A program made the position numbers and the translations under genes. From an uncultured Bacilli bacterium (lineage in GTDB: Bacteria; Bacillota_I; Bacilli_A; RF39; UBA660): DNA of 33,061 nucleotides. Each line of letters begins with the position of its first letter. The stretch's first letter is position 1. Shown in pieces: positions 17,170-23,998 of this stretch. The notes under the pieces were generated by a model that was not told the origin of the DNA, did not search any database, and worked only from the letters and a program-made list of their open reading frames with translations. The DNA lies in NCBI GenBank assembly GCA_934086185.1, contig CAKOHW010000011.1, forward strand, positions 1 to 33,061. The letters run 5' to 3'.

Positions 17170-17583
17170 TTATTTCTTAGGTCTTTTTGTTCCGTATTTA
17201 CTTCTACCTTGTTTTCTTTCGTTTACACCTTGAGTATCAAGTGCTCCACGAATTACATGATAACGAACACCGATTAAATCTTTAACACGTCCTCCACGGA
17301 TTAAAACAACACTATGTTCTTGTAAGTTATGTCCTTCTCCTGGAATATATGTATCAACTTCTCTACCATTAGATAATCTAACACGAGCATATTTTCTTAA
17401 AGCTGAGTTTGGTTTTTTTGGAGTCTTAGTACCAACACGAGTACAAACACCTCTCATTTGTGGATGATTTGTATCTGTTGTTTTTCTGTCCTTACTGTTA
17501 AAACCAATATTTAATACTGGGCTCTTTTTCTTCTTAGTTTTTTTAGTTCTATTTTTCTTAACTAATTGATTAATTGTAGGCAT
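17170..17583 (-). CDS. rpsL: Ribosomal protein S12
   Basis: S12 is the decoding-centre protein of the small subunit. It has 137 residues, beginning MPTINQLVKKNRTKKTKKKK, with CTRVGTKTPKKPNSALRKYARVRLSNG and IPGEGHNLQEHSVVLIRGGRVKDL. The Lys of TPKKPNSA and the Lys-equivalent position after GGRV are the classic streptomycin-resistance sites and look wild type. It is the first gene of the str operon, behind a structured leader and a consensus promoter. Confidence 0.99.
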   Translation of the reverse strand: MPTINQLVKKNRTKKTKKKKSPVLNIGFNSKDRKTTDTNHPQMRGVCTRVGTKTPKKPNSALRKYARVRLSNGREVDTYIPGEGHNLQEHSVVLIRGGRVKDLIGVRYHVIRGALDTQGVNERKQGRSKYGTKRPKK

Positions 17584-17597
17584 ATATTTCTTTCCTT

Positions 17598-17677
17598 TCT
17601 ACGTACACACTTCCTGGTGTGTCAAATTTGTTATTAAATATAAGTTCTACTACAAAATAGAACTTATAAATAAACGC
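17598..17677 (-). promoter_or_regulatory. Structured 5' leader of the str operon
   Basis: The leader of roughly 95 bases holds two hairpins. One is a 10-bp stem at 17640-17649/17658-17667. The other is a 6-bp ACACAC/GTGTGT stem at 17605-17610/17617-17622, with a purine-rich CAGGAA loop, just upstream of the rpsL ribosome site. A role as an r-protein binding site is inferred. Confidence 0.5.
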
Positions 17678-17683
17678 GATATT

Positions 17684-17712
17684 AATATATCATTTTAATA
17701 ATTTTATGTCAA
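17684..17712 (-). promoter_or_regulatory. Promoter of the str operon
   Basis: -35 TTGACA (17712-17707), 17-base spacer, -10 TATATT (17689-17684). It has the same hexamers and spacing as the presumed rRNA promoter at the left edge. Confidence 0.85.
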
Positions 17713-17737
17713 TAAATTATTTGCAAAAAAATTATAT

Positions 17738-18100
17738 TTATTTAAATTTATCATAATCTTTTGTTGTGTAATCGTTACATTTTATATATGCTTTGTATTC
17801 AAAAGACATATTTTTACTTTTAGTTATTCCATATCCCTCACAATTTTCATTTTGCTTAGAGATGTTTATATTAAGTCCAAAATCTTCTAATTCTTTTAGT
17901 GTCACTTTTACAACATCTTTATTTTTAGGTAATTTAGTTAGATTTGAGTCCTGTCCATAATATACTTTCATTGCTTCTACTATGTCATTTTCATAATCTT
18001 TATATGGTTTATTTTTTTTAGTTATGTTAATACCTAGTATTGTTATAAATAATACTAATATAATTATTAAACTTATCCATAAATATGTAATCTTCTGCAT
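17738..18100 (-). CDS. Small single-pass exported protein, pilin-like (unknown)
   Basis: The protein has 120 residues. A hydrophobic segment at about 5-26 anchors it, and the rest is predicted outside the membrane with two Cys (in NENCEGYG and YIKCNDYTT) that could form a disulphide. The pattern DYENDIVEAMKVYY, then VKVTLKELEDFGLNI, then CEGYGI and YKAYIKC recalls minor pilin or pseudopilin-like proteins of Firmicutes; the resemblance is from memory and weak. The ribosome site AATAGGT lies within the end of the 37-codon gene upstream, so the two are one operon. It ends just upstream of the str promoter. Confidence 0.6.
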   Translation of the reverse strand: MQKITYLWISLIIILVLFITILGINITKKNKPYKDYENDIVEAMKVYYGQDSNLTKLPKNKDVVKVTLKELEDFGLNINISKQNENCEGYGITKSKNMSFEYKAYIKCNDYTTKDYDKFK

Positions 18101-18101
18101 A

Positions 18102-18215
18102 TTATTTACCTATTAAAAGTACGATATAATGATGTGCAACTAAAACACAACCTGATAATAAGCACATTAATAGTACAAAATATCTGTAACCCCAACCTTT
18201 TTTATTTAATTTCAT
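18102..18215 (-). CDS. 37-codon membrane or lipoprotein-like peptide
   Basis: The reading frame starts at an ATG with GTGATTA upstream and encodes 37 residues: MKLNKKGWGYRYF, then a hydrophobic run containing LLMCLLSGC, and HHYIVLLIGK at the end. The basic NKKGWG start resembles a prepilin leader, and LSGC fits a lipobox, though a 15-residue mature lipoprotein would be odd. A simple membrane peptide is also possible. It has its own consensus promoter and lies one base upstream of the pilin-like gene, whose ribosome site is in its last codons. The coupling to a neighbour supports that it is translated. Confidence 0.6.
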   Translation of the reverse strand: MKLNKKGWGYRYFVLLMCLLSGCVLVAHHYIVLLIGK

Positions 18216-18236
18216 ATTAATCACTTCTCTATAAAT

Positions 18237-18264
18237 ATATTATCACTTTTTTTGTTTATGTCAA
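18237..18264 (-). promoter_or_regulatory. Promoter of the small-peptide/pilin-like operon
   Basis: -35 TTGACA (18264-18259), 16-base spacer, -10 TAATAT (18242-18237) preceded by TGA. It begins directly after the rplL terminator. Confidence 0.75.
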
Positions 18265-18278
18265 TTATTATACAATTT

Positions 18279-18305
18279 AAAAAATCATGATTTACATGAT
18301 TTTTT
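18279..18305 (-). terminator. Terminator of rplJ-rplL
   Basis: An 11-bp stem (18279-18289 with 18295-18305) with an ATTTA loop; the distal arm runs into Ts on the minus strand. It starts a few bases before the rplL stop is complete. Confidence 0.8.
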
Positions 18306-18307
18306 AA

Positions 18308-18676
18308 TTAAACTAATTCTACTGTTGCTCCAGCTTCTTCTAATTTAGCTTTAATTTCGTTAGCTTCATCAGCAGAAACGTTTTCTTTAATATTTCCACC
18401 TTTATCAGCTAATCCTTTAGCTTCAACTAATCCTAATCCAGTAATTTCTCTAACTACTTTGATTACAGCGATTTTAGCAGCTCCAGCATCTTTTAATACT
18501 ACAGTTTTAGTAGCACTTTCAGCAGCTTCAGCTCCAGCAGCAGGTGCAGCAGCAACTGCAACAGCACTTGGATCTACTCCAAATTCTTCTTTCATTGCGT
18601 CAACTAATTCTTTAACTTCAAGAATAGTCATTTCTTTTAATCCATTAATGAATTCTTCTTTTGTAAATTTTGCCAT
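18308..18676 (-). CDS. rplL: Ribosomal protein L7/L12
   Basis: L7/L12 is the flexible stalk protein that recruits translation GTPases. It has 122 residues: an N-terminal dimer domain, an Ala-rich hinge (VAVAAAPAAGAEAAE) and a C-terminal domain with KIAVIKVVREITGLGLVEAK and VSADEANEIKAKLEEAGATVEL. GGAAAGGAATG precedes the ATG. It lies 22 bases after rplJ in the same operon and is followed by a terminator. Confidence 0.99.
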   Translation of the reverse strand: MAKFTKEEFINGLKEMTILEVKELVDAMKEEFGVDPSAVAVAAAPAAGAEAAESATKTVVLKDAGAAKIAVIKVVREITGLGLVEAKGLADKGGNIKENVSADEANEIKAKLEEAGATVELV

Positions 18677-18698
18677 TTAAATCATTCCTTTCCTAAAA

Positions 18699-19196
18699 TT
18701 AATTTTCTTCACCTAATTTTTCGGCATATAAATTAAGTCCAATAGATAGATTTTTTACGTGTTCTATCATACCACCTGCAAGCATAGTAAGTAATCCTTC
18801 CATAGATGGAATTGATGCATATTCGTTAATTTCATTAATTGTAACAATATCACCATTAATAACACCTGTTTGGATTTTAACAGCTTCATGTTCTTTTGCA
18901 AAATTACTTAATACTTTGATTGGTTCAAGAACAGTTTTACCAAATATTATTGCGTTTGGTCCTTCTAAAAATTCGTCTAAATTAATATTTTTGCTATCTA
19001 ATGCTCTTTTTACTAAAGTATTTTTGTAAATTTTAACTTCACTATCATTGCTTTTTAATTCACGTCTTAAATTTGCAATATCAGCAACAGTTAATCCTTG
19101 ATAGCTAAATAAAATAACGCTTTCAGAATTATCAAGTTTACTAGTAATTTCATCAACAATATTTTGTTTGTCTTGAATTATTTTTGTACTTGCCAT
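18699..19196 (-). CDS. rplJ: Ribosomal protein L10
   Basis: L10 anchors L7/L12 dimers on the ribosome and represses its own operon. The 165-residue protein carries DNSESVILFSYQGLTVADI, LRRELKSNDSEVKIYKNTLVKRAL and a GPNAIIFG segment; the C-terminal helix (about 135-165) binds L7/L12. AAAGGAGG precedes the ATG. It sits behind an L10 leader with an attenuator. Confidence 0.98.
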   Translation of the reverse strand: MASTKIIQDKQNIVDEITSKLDNSESVILFSYQGLTVADIANLRRELKSNDSEVKIYKNTLVKRALDSKNINLDEFLEGPNAIIFGKTVLEPIKVLSNFAKEHEAVKIQTGVINGDIVTINEINEYASIPSMEGLLTMLAGGMIEHVKNLSIGLNLYAEKLGEEN

Positions 19197-19214
19197 TTAT
19201 ATCCTCCTTTATTA

Positions 19215-19323
19215 TTTATAAAAAAACTTTCCGTAAAGGAAAGCATAAAGAATCTTTATAACTTCCCTCGGTAGGATTATTAAGACGAATCCCCTACTGT
19301 CTTCGGTAAAAAGTTTTTTTAAC
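19215..19323 (-). ncRNA. Ribosomal protein L10 leader (cis-regulatory attenuator)
   Basis: The leader contains conserved L10-leader sequence, GACAGTAGGGGA and, further on, AATCCTACCGAGG, which pair around the L10(L12)4 site. A small hairpin (19245-19259) and then the terminator hairpin follow, before the rplJ ribosome site. The first bases (19320-19310) are perfectly complementary over 11 bases to the distal terminator arm and U-run (19230-19220), so terminator and leader-closing structures exclude each other. Known Bacillus biology is L10(L12)4-dependent attenuation; the exact fold here is inferred. Confidence 0.88.
19220..19243 (-). terminator. Attenuator terminator inside the L10 leader
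   Basis: Stem CTTTCC/GGAAAG (19238-19243 with 19227-19232), loop TTTAC, then seven Ts on the minus strand, 24 bases before the rplJ start. Confidence 0.88.
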
Positions 19324-19329
19324 GAATTT

Positions 19330-19358
19330 ATTATATTACATTATATTCTACTTGTCAA
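19330..19358 (-). promoter_or_regulatory. Consensus promoter of rplJ-rplL
   Basis: -35 TTGACA (19358-19353), 17-base spacer, -10 TATAAT (19335-19330). Both hexamers are perfect. The -35 lies in the last codons of rplA (Phe-Asp-Lys-stop). Confidence 0.88.
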
Positions 19359-20046
19359 AAGAATTTTTATCAACTTTTATACCAGGACCCATGGTAGTAG
19401 ATACTGATATATTTTCAATATATGTTCCTTTAACTGTAGATGGTTTAGCTTTAACTATTGTATTATATAAATAATTAAAGTTTTCTTTTAATGCATCAAC
19501 ATCAAAAGATGCTTTACCAATAATTGAATGAACATTTCCGTATGAATCTGCTCTATATTCAATCATACCTTTTTTAACATCTTCAACAACTTTTTCTGGA
19601 GTCATTGTAACTGTACCAGTTTTAGGATTTGGCATTAAACCTTTAGGTCCTAAAATTTTACCAATTTTACCTAATTGAGGCATCATTTCTGGAGTTGCTA
19701 TAATTGTATCGAAATCAAACCAATTTTCTTTTTGAATTTTTTCGATTAAATCAACATCTCCTACATAATCTGCTCCAGCAGCTTTAGCTGCTTCAGCTCC
19801 AGCTCCTTTAGCTAAAACTAATATTTTTTTAGTTTTTCCTGTTCCGTTAGGTAATACTAATGATCCACGTAATTGTTGATCTGCTTTTTTAGTATCAATA
19901 TTAAGTTTAAATGCTACTTCAACAGTACTATCAAATTTAGTAGTTGCAGTTTCTTTTACTAACTTAATTGCTTCATCAACAGTATATAAATTATTTTTTT
20001 CTACTTTTTTAGAAGCTTCCACATATTTTTTTCCATATTTTTTCAT
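19348..20046 (-). CDS. rplA: Ribosomal protein L1
   Basis: L1 forms the mobile stalk at the ribosomal E site and commonly represses the rplKA operon. The 232-residue protein is full length, with MKKYGKKYVEASKKVEKNNLY, KLNIDTKKADQQLRGSLVLPNGTGK, the signature GKILGPKGLMPNPKTGTVT, and the C-terminal TVKGTYIENISVSTTMGPGIKVD. GGAGGG precedes the ATG. It follows rplK by 55 bases, and its 3' end hosts the -35 of the rplJ promoter. Confidence 0.99.
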   Translation of the reverse strand: MKKYGKKYVEASKKVEKNNLYTVDEAIKLVKETATTKFDSTVEVAFKLNIDTKKADQQLRGSLVLPNGTGKTKKILVLAKGAGAEAAKAAGADYVGDVDLIEKIQKENWFDFDTIIATPEMMPQLGKIGKILGPKGLMPNPKTGTVTMTPEKVVEDVKKGMIEYRADSYGNVHSIIGKASFDVDALKENFNYLYNTIVKAKPSTVKGTYIENISVSTTMGPGIKVDKNSFDK

Positions 20047-20101
20047 TAATTTTTCCCTCCAATCGTGGTAGATTTTTGCGGATATTTTTATTATTTATTT
20101 T

Positions 20102-20545
20102 TTATTCTTCAGTTTTGTTACTATCTTCTATAGCAACACCCATATTTTTAGCTGTACCTTCAATAATTTTCATTGCTGATTCTACATCATAAGCATTTAA
20201 ATCAGGTAATTTTGTTTCAGCAATATTTTTAAGATCAGCTTTAGAAATTGTTGCAACAACTTCTGTGCTTCCTTTTTTGCTTCCTGATTGAATTTTAGCA
20301 GCCTTTTTAATTAAGAATGCAGCAGGTGCAGTTTTTAGTACGAAATCAAATGATCTATCATCATAAATTGATATTTCAACAGGAACTATATCTCCCATTT
20401 TATCTTTAGATGCATCATTAAATTTAGTACAAAATTCTTGTAAATTAATTCCAGCAGGTCCTAAAACTGTTCCAACAGGAGGAGCAGGTGTAGCTTTTCC
20501 AGCAGGAATTTGTAATTTTATTTTCTTAACGACTTCTTTTGCCAC
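20102..20545 (-). CDS. rplK: Ribosomal protein L11
   Basis: L11 binds the GTPase-associated centre of 23S rRNA and is needed for stringent-response sensing. From the GTG start it has 147 residues: MAKEVVKKIKLQIPAGKATPAPPVGTVLGPAGINLQEFC is split here only by name, with the C-terminal RNA-binding domain ending at IIEGTAKNMGVAIE. The GTG is chosen because AAAGGA lies ten bases upstream; an in-frame GTG three codons earlier lies only two bases from it. First gene of rplK-rplA. Confidence 0.98.
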   Translation of the reverse strand: MAKEVVKKIKLQIPAGKATPAPPVGTVLGPAGINLQEFCTKFNDASKDKMGDIVPVEISIYDDRSFDFVLKTAPAAFLIKKAAKIQSGSKKGSTEVVATISKADLKNIAETKLPDLNAYDVESAMKIIEGTAKNMGVAIEDSNKTEE

Positions 20546-20577
20546 GAAAAACACATCCTTTCATATTTTTTTCGCTG

Positions 20578-20613
20578 TTGTGGTATGGGCAAATCCGCTA
20601 TTCCCCTCCACAA
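20578..20613 (-). promoter_or_regulatory. Hairpin in the rplK leader, candidate L1-binding site
   Basis: A 6-bp stem (20578-20583 with 20608-20613) encloses a GGG/CCC inner pairing with asymmetric purine-rich bulges, about 35 bases before the rplK start. Bacterial rplKA leaders often carry an L1 site with a similar layout; assignment is inferred. Confidence 0.5.
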
Positions 20614-20648
20614 AGCAATTTATATAAATATATATAAATGCATAATAG

Positions 20649-20677
20649 ATAATAACACACTTTTTTTATGAATGCAA
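20649..20677 (-). promoter_or_regulatory. Promoter of rplK-rplA
   Basis: -35 TTGCAT (20677-20672), 17-base spacer, -10 TATTAT (20654-20649) preceded by TGT. The leader would be about 95 bases. Confidence 0.65.
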
Positions 20678-20751
20678 TCATTTTTCGTTATTTTTATAAC
20701 TTTTTATTGCCTATAAAATATTATTAAATAAAATACATTTTTATTATATAG

Positions 20752-20774
20752 AAAAATTCCTATAAATAGGAATT
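20752..20774 (-). terminator. Terminator of ychF
   Basis: An 8-bp stem (20755-20762 with 20767-20774) with a TAAA loop is followed by Ts on the minus strand and overlaps the stop codon. Confidence 0.85.
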
Positions 20775-21873
20775 AAACATTAAATCTAAAATAACAAATA
20801 TCTCCATCTTGCATTAAATATTCTTTTCCTTCAAGACGCATGCGTCCCGCTTCTTTTACTTTTAGTTCTGAACCATATTTTTCTAAATCTTCAAAACTCA
20901 TAGTTTCACATCTTATAAAACCTCTTTCAAAATCACTATGAATTATTCCAGCACATGCTGGGGCTTTCATGCCTTTTTTGAATGTCCATGCTCTACATTC
21001 TTTTTCACCAGCTGTAAAAAATGTTGCTAGCCCTAGTAAATTATATGTTGCAAAAATTAATTTATCTAGACCACTATTTTGTAAACCAATACTTTCCATA
21101 AATTCTTTTTTGTCTTCTACTTCTAGTTCTGATAACTCACTTTCTAATTTAGCACATAAAACTACAACACCAGAGCCTTCTTTTGAGGCATATTCTTTTA
21201 CTTGTTCTACATATTTGTTTGTACCAACTATAGCATCTTCTTCATTTACGTTTGTAACATATATTATTGGTTTTAAAGTTATTAAACTGAAATTTTTTAG
21301 AATTAATAATTCTTCTTCATCAAATTCAACATTTCTTAATGCTATGTTATTTTTTAAGTTTTCAACACATTTTTTTAAAGTATTTACTTCTAGTAATTCT
21401 TTTTTATCTTTAGCCATTTCCATTTTTTTACCAATTTTTGATATTCTATTTTCCAATATTTCTAAGTCAGATAATATAAGTTCTACATTAATTATTTCAA
21501 TATCTCTTATTGGATCAACGTTACCTTCTACATGGGTAATATCGATATCTTCAAAGCATCTTACTACTTCAACTATTGCATCAGTTTCTCTTATATGAGA
21601 TAAAAATTTATTTCCTAAGCCTTCTCCATTTGAAGCACCACTAACTAAACCTGCAATATCTGTAAATTCATATGCGGTTGGTACTACACTATCTGGATTA
21701 TATAAGTTCTCTAAATACTCTAATCTATAATCTGGAACTGTTACTACTCCAACATTAGGATCTATTGTTGCAAATGGATAATTTGCTGCTAAAATATTTT
21801 TTTTAGTTATTGCGTTAAAAAGTGTACTTTTACCTACATTTGGTAATCCTACTATTCCTGCTTTCAATGACAT
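20773..21873 (-). CDS. ychF: YchF/OLA1-family ATPase
   Basis: A cytoplasmic Obg-related P-loop protein that, in studied members, prefers ATP and associates with ribosomes. From the chosen start it has 366 residues, standard for the family. Landmarks are AGIVGLPNVGKSTLFNAIT, ANYPFATIDPNVGVV, DIAGLVSGASNGEGLGNKFLS, the coiled-coil insert (about 120-190), and the C-terminal TGS domain (RAWTFKKGMKAPACAGIIHSD...MQDGDI). GGAGGTG precedes the ATG; a longer frame adds three residues without a ribosome site. An extended -10 (TGATATAAT, 21903-21895) lies upstream. Confidence 0.98.
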   Translation of the reverse strand: MSLKAGIVGLPNVGKSTLFNAITKKNILAANYPFATIDPNVGVVTVPDYRLEYLENLYNPDSVVPTAYEFTDIAGLVSGASNGEGLGNKFLSHIRETDAIVEVVRCFEDIDITHVEGNVDPIRDIEIINVELILSDLEILENRISKIGKKMEMAKDKKELLEVNTLKKCVENLKNNIALRNVEFDEEELLILKNFSLITLKPIIYVTNVNEEDAIVGTNKYVEQVKEYASKEGSGVVVLCAKLESELSELEVEDKKEFMESIGLQNSGLDKLIFATYNLLGLATFFTAGEKECRAWTFKKGMKAPACAGIIHSDFERGFIRCETMSFEDLEKYGSELKVKEAGRMRLEGKEYLMQDGDICYFRFNV

Positions 21874-21924
21874 AAAAAGCACCTCCGTTAATGTATTATA
21901 TCATAAAAAAAGTTAATTAATAAT

Positions 21925-22167
21925 TTATTTTATATCTAAATTATCAATTAAGTCTTTATATTTATCTCTTACTAAACTTAAAGCATAATTATATTCTTCG
22001 TCATTATCTAATCCGTATAGGATTTCTCCATCCGTTTTTCTTATATAAAATATTTTAGGATCTTCTATATTGAATAGATATATATATTCAGTATCTTTTT
22101 CTTTTATTCTTTCTAATATACCATATTCTTTATTATCTTCTAAAACTATGCATTCTACTTCTTTCAT
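21925..22167 (-). CDS. Small acidic protein, DUF1292-like
   Basis: The 80-residue protein is acidic, with alternating strands: CIVLEDNKEYGILERI, DTEYIYLFNIEDPK, FYIRKTDGEILYGLDNDEEYNYALSL. The layout of strands ending in an (E/D)DEE-containing helix fits the DUF1292 family, which has no known function. The start overlaps the TGA stop of the upstream gene by ATGA, with AGAGGT as ribosome site, so it is coupled to that gene. It ends about 50 bases before ychF. Confidence 0.65.
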   Translation of the reverse strand: MKEVECIVLEDNKEYGILERIKEKDTEYIYLFNIEDPKIFYIRKTDGEILYGLDNDEEYNYALSLVRDKYKDLIDNLDIK

Positions 22168-22820
22168 TTCAAACCTCTATTATTACTTACTAATTCAGTT
22201 TCATCATTTTGTGTTAATGATTCTCTTTGTAATTTTGTCAAAGTATCACCTAATTCTTCATATTTTTCATATGATACTTTTCCTTCTTTATCAACTAAAC
22301 CTAATTTTCTTAAATAATCATCAAAGGAATTTACTCCTTTTAATTTATAATATAGTTCTGGATTAGTATCTCTTATTCTATCTAAATAAAACTTTAAACT
22401 ATCAAATAATTCATTTACTGCACTATTTCTATTTATCATATCTTTGTAAACTCTATACATTACTAAATCAAATTTTTCTGCTTTGCAGTTTAACATATCT
22501 TTTGCTATATCATCGTATTGGTAAGAATAAGCTCCAGTGCTTCTATCTACAATATATGTATAATTTCCAGTAACTGTTTTTGAATTTTCTGGATGCAACA
22601 TAGTTGCTACACTCTTGTTTACTGCGTATTGATCTAAACCTTTTTTAAACATATTATTTATATTACCCAAACCTGGAACAACTACCGAAGCTACTATAAC
22701 ACCAGAAAGAGCAGATGCTGTTAACAATTTTTTTAAATTTTTTCTTTGAATTCTAAAAACTTGATTTTTAACATTAATACTACCTTTTTTAGAAGTTTCT
22801 ATTCGTTTATAAGCTTGCAT
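22164..22820 (-). CDS. Hypothetical single-pass membrane protein
   Basis: The 218-residue protein has a basic N-terminus (about 1-31, rich in Lys and Arg), one membrane segment at about 32-50 (LLTASALSGVIVASVVVPGL), and a predicted helical soluble part with YTYIVDRSTGAYSYQYDDIA in the middle. I recognise no family. AGGTGATAGT lies directly before the ATG. It ends with TGA in a 4-base overlap with the DUF1292-like gene, which supports the standard genetic code. It follows htrA, past that gene's terminator. Confidence 0.75.
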   Translation of the reverse strand: MQAYKRIETSKKGSINVKNQVFRIQRKNLKKLLTASALSGVIVASVVVPGLGNINNMFKKGLDQYAVNKSVATMLHPENSKTVTGNYTYIVDRSTGAYSYQYDDIAKDMLNCKAEKFDLVMYRVYKDMINRNSAVNELFDSLKFYLDRIRDTNPELYYKLKGVNSFDDYLRKLGLVDKEGKVSYEKYEELGDTLTKLQRESLTQNDETELVSNNRGLK

Positions 22821-22886
22821 ACTATCACCTATTTTTATTGTATACTATTTTTTTAATATTTAAATATTTATTTTGTAACTTGACAT

Positions 22887-22914
22887 AAAAAGAATAGATT
22901 TTTTACATCTATTC
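22887..22914 (-). terminator. Terminator of htrA
   Basis: An 8-bp stem (22892-22899 with 22907-22914) overlaps the stop codon and is followed by five Ts on the minus strand. Confidence 0.8.
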
Positions 22915-23997
22915 ACTTTTTACTAGTTTTAAATTTGCGGTTTCTGTTTTTCCATTTCTTATATAAGTTATTGTAACTTTATCTCCAGGAGCAAATTTAT
23001 ATAAATAGTATTTTAGTTTTGCAACTGAAGTTACTTCATAATCACCAATTTTAGTTATTACATCTCCAGTTTGTAAACCTGCTTCACTTGCTGGTGATTT
23101 ATCTTGAGTTTGTATAACTACTGCGCCTGTTACATTTTCATCTAAATTTATTTTATATCTTGATAAACTGTATGTATCTGTTGCATCTAACATTGATATT
23201 CCTAAGAATGGTCTATCTATTGAACCTTTTTCCCTTAATTGACTTGCATAGTTAACTGCATCTTCTATTGGAATTGCAAATCCCATACCTTCAACACCGC
23301 TACTAACTAATTTCATGTTTGTTATTCCTATTACTTCACCATTTGAATTAGCAAGTGGTCCGCCACTATTTCCACTATTGATTGCTGCATCTGTTTGCAT
23401 TACACTCATTACCCAATCAGCAGTTCCTCCATTACTAGTGCTTATATTTACTAATCTATCTTTTCCAGATAGTATACCTCTTGTAACTGTCCATGAATAT
23501 TCATTATCAAGTGGTGCCCCTATTGCAAAAACTGTATCCCCAACTCTTAAAGATTCTGTTTTTCCGATTTCAGCAATTTTAATAATTTTATTTTTATCTA
23601 TTTTTAACACTGCTATATCTGAATATGAATCATTTCCAATTAATTCAACATTTTCTATATTACCATTTGTAAATTTTACTTTTATTGATGTTGAACCATC
23701 TACTACATGCGAGTTAGTTAATATGTATGCATATTTATCATCTTGATCATATACAAAACCTGTGCCACTAGATGCTAGTGTACCATTTTTATATGCTCCT
23801 ATTACAACTACACTATCATATATTTTTTCTACTGAGTCTGCTATACCTGTATCGGTTATAGTAACTTCTTTTTCACTTTTATTAATTACTGTTTGTACTG
23901 ATTTTGGGCCATAATTAACAAGTACGTACATGCCTCCTGCTCCTATAAAAAATGCAAAAACAATTAATATTATACTTGTTGTCTTATTTTTTTTCAT
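22909..23997 (-). CDS. htrA: HtrA/DegP-like membrane-anchored serine protease
   Basis: A cell-surface quality-control protease. Of 362 residues, about 7-28 form the N-terminal anchor. The trypsin-like domain shows His97 (ILTNSHVV), Asp127 (SYSDIAVLKI) and Ser211 (INSGNSGGPL); a single C-terminal PDZ domain follows (SPASEAGLQTGDVITKIGDYEV). This is the usual Firmicutes layout. AAGGAG lies in the last codons of the upstream Abi_2 gene, and only one base separates that stop codon from the htrA ATG, so expression is coupled to it. Confidence 0.97.
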   Translation of the reverse strand: MKKNKTTSIILIVFAFFIGAGGMYVLVNYGPKSVQTVINKSEKEVTITDTGIADSVEKIYDSVVVIGAYKNGTLASSGTGFVYDQDDKYAYILTNSHVVDGSTSIKVKFTNGNIENVELIGNDSYSDIAVLKIDKNKIIKIAEIGKTESLRVGDTVFAIGAPLDNEYSWTVTRGILSGKDRLVNISTSNGGTADWVMSVMQTDAAINSGNSGGPLANSNGEVIGITNMKLVSSGVEGMGFAIPIEDAVNYASQLREKGSIDRPFLGISMLDATDTYSLSRYKINLDENVTGAVVIQTQDKSPASEAGLQTGDVITKIGDYEVTSVAKLKYYLYKFAPGDKVTITYIRNGKTETANLKLVKSE

Positions 23998-23998
23998 A

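Noticed and set aside
20969..21598. A 209-codon plus-strand frame opposite ychF
   Set aside because: It is a shadow of a highly conserved ATPase gene, with no ribosome site or family match.
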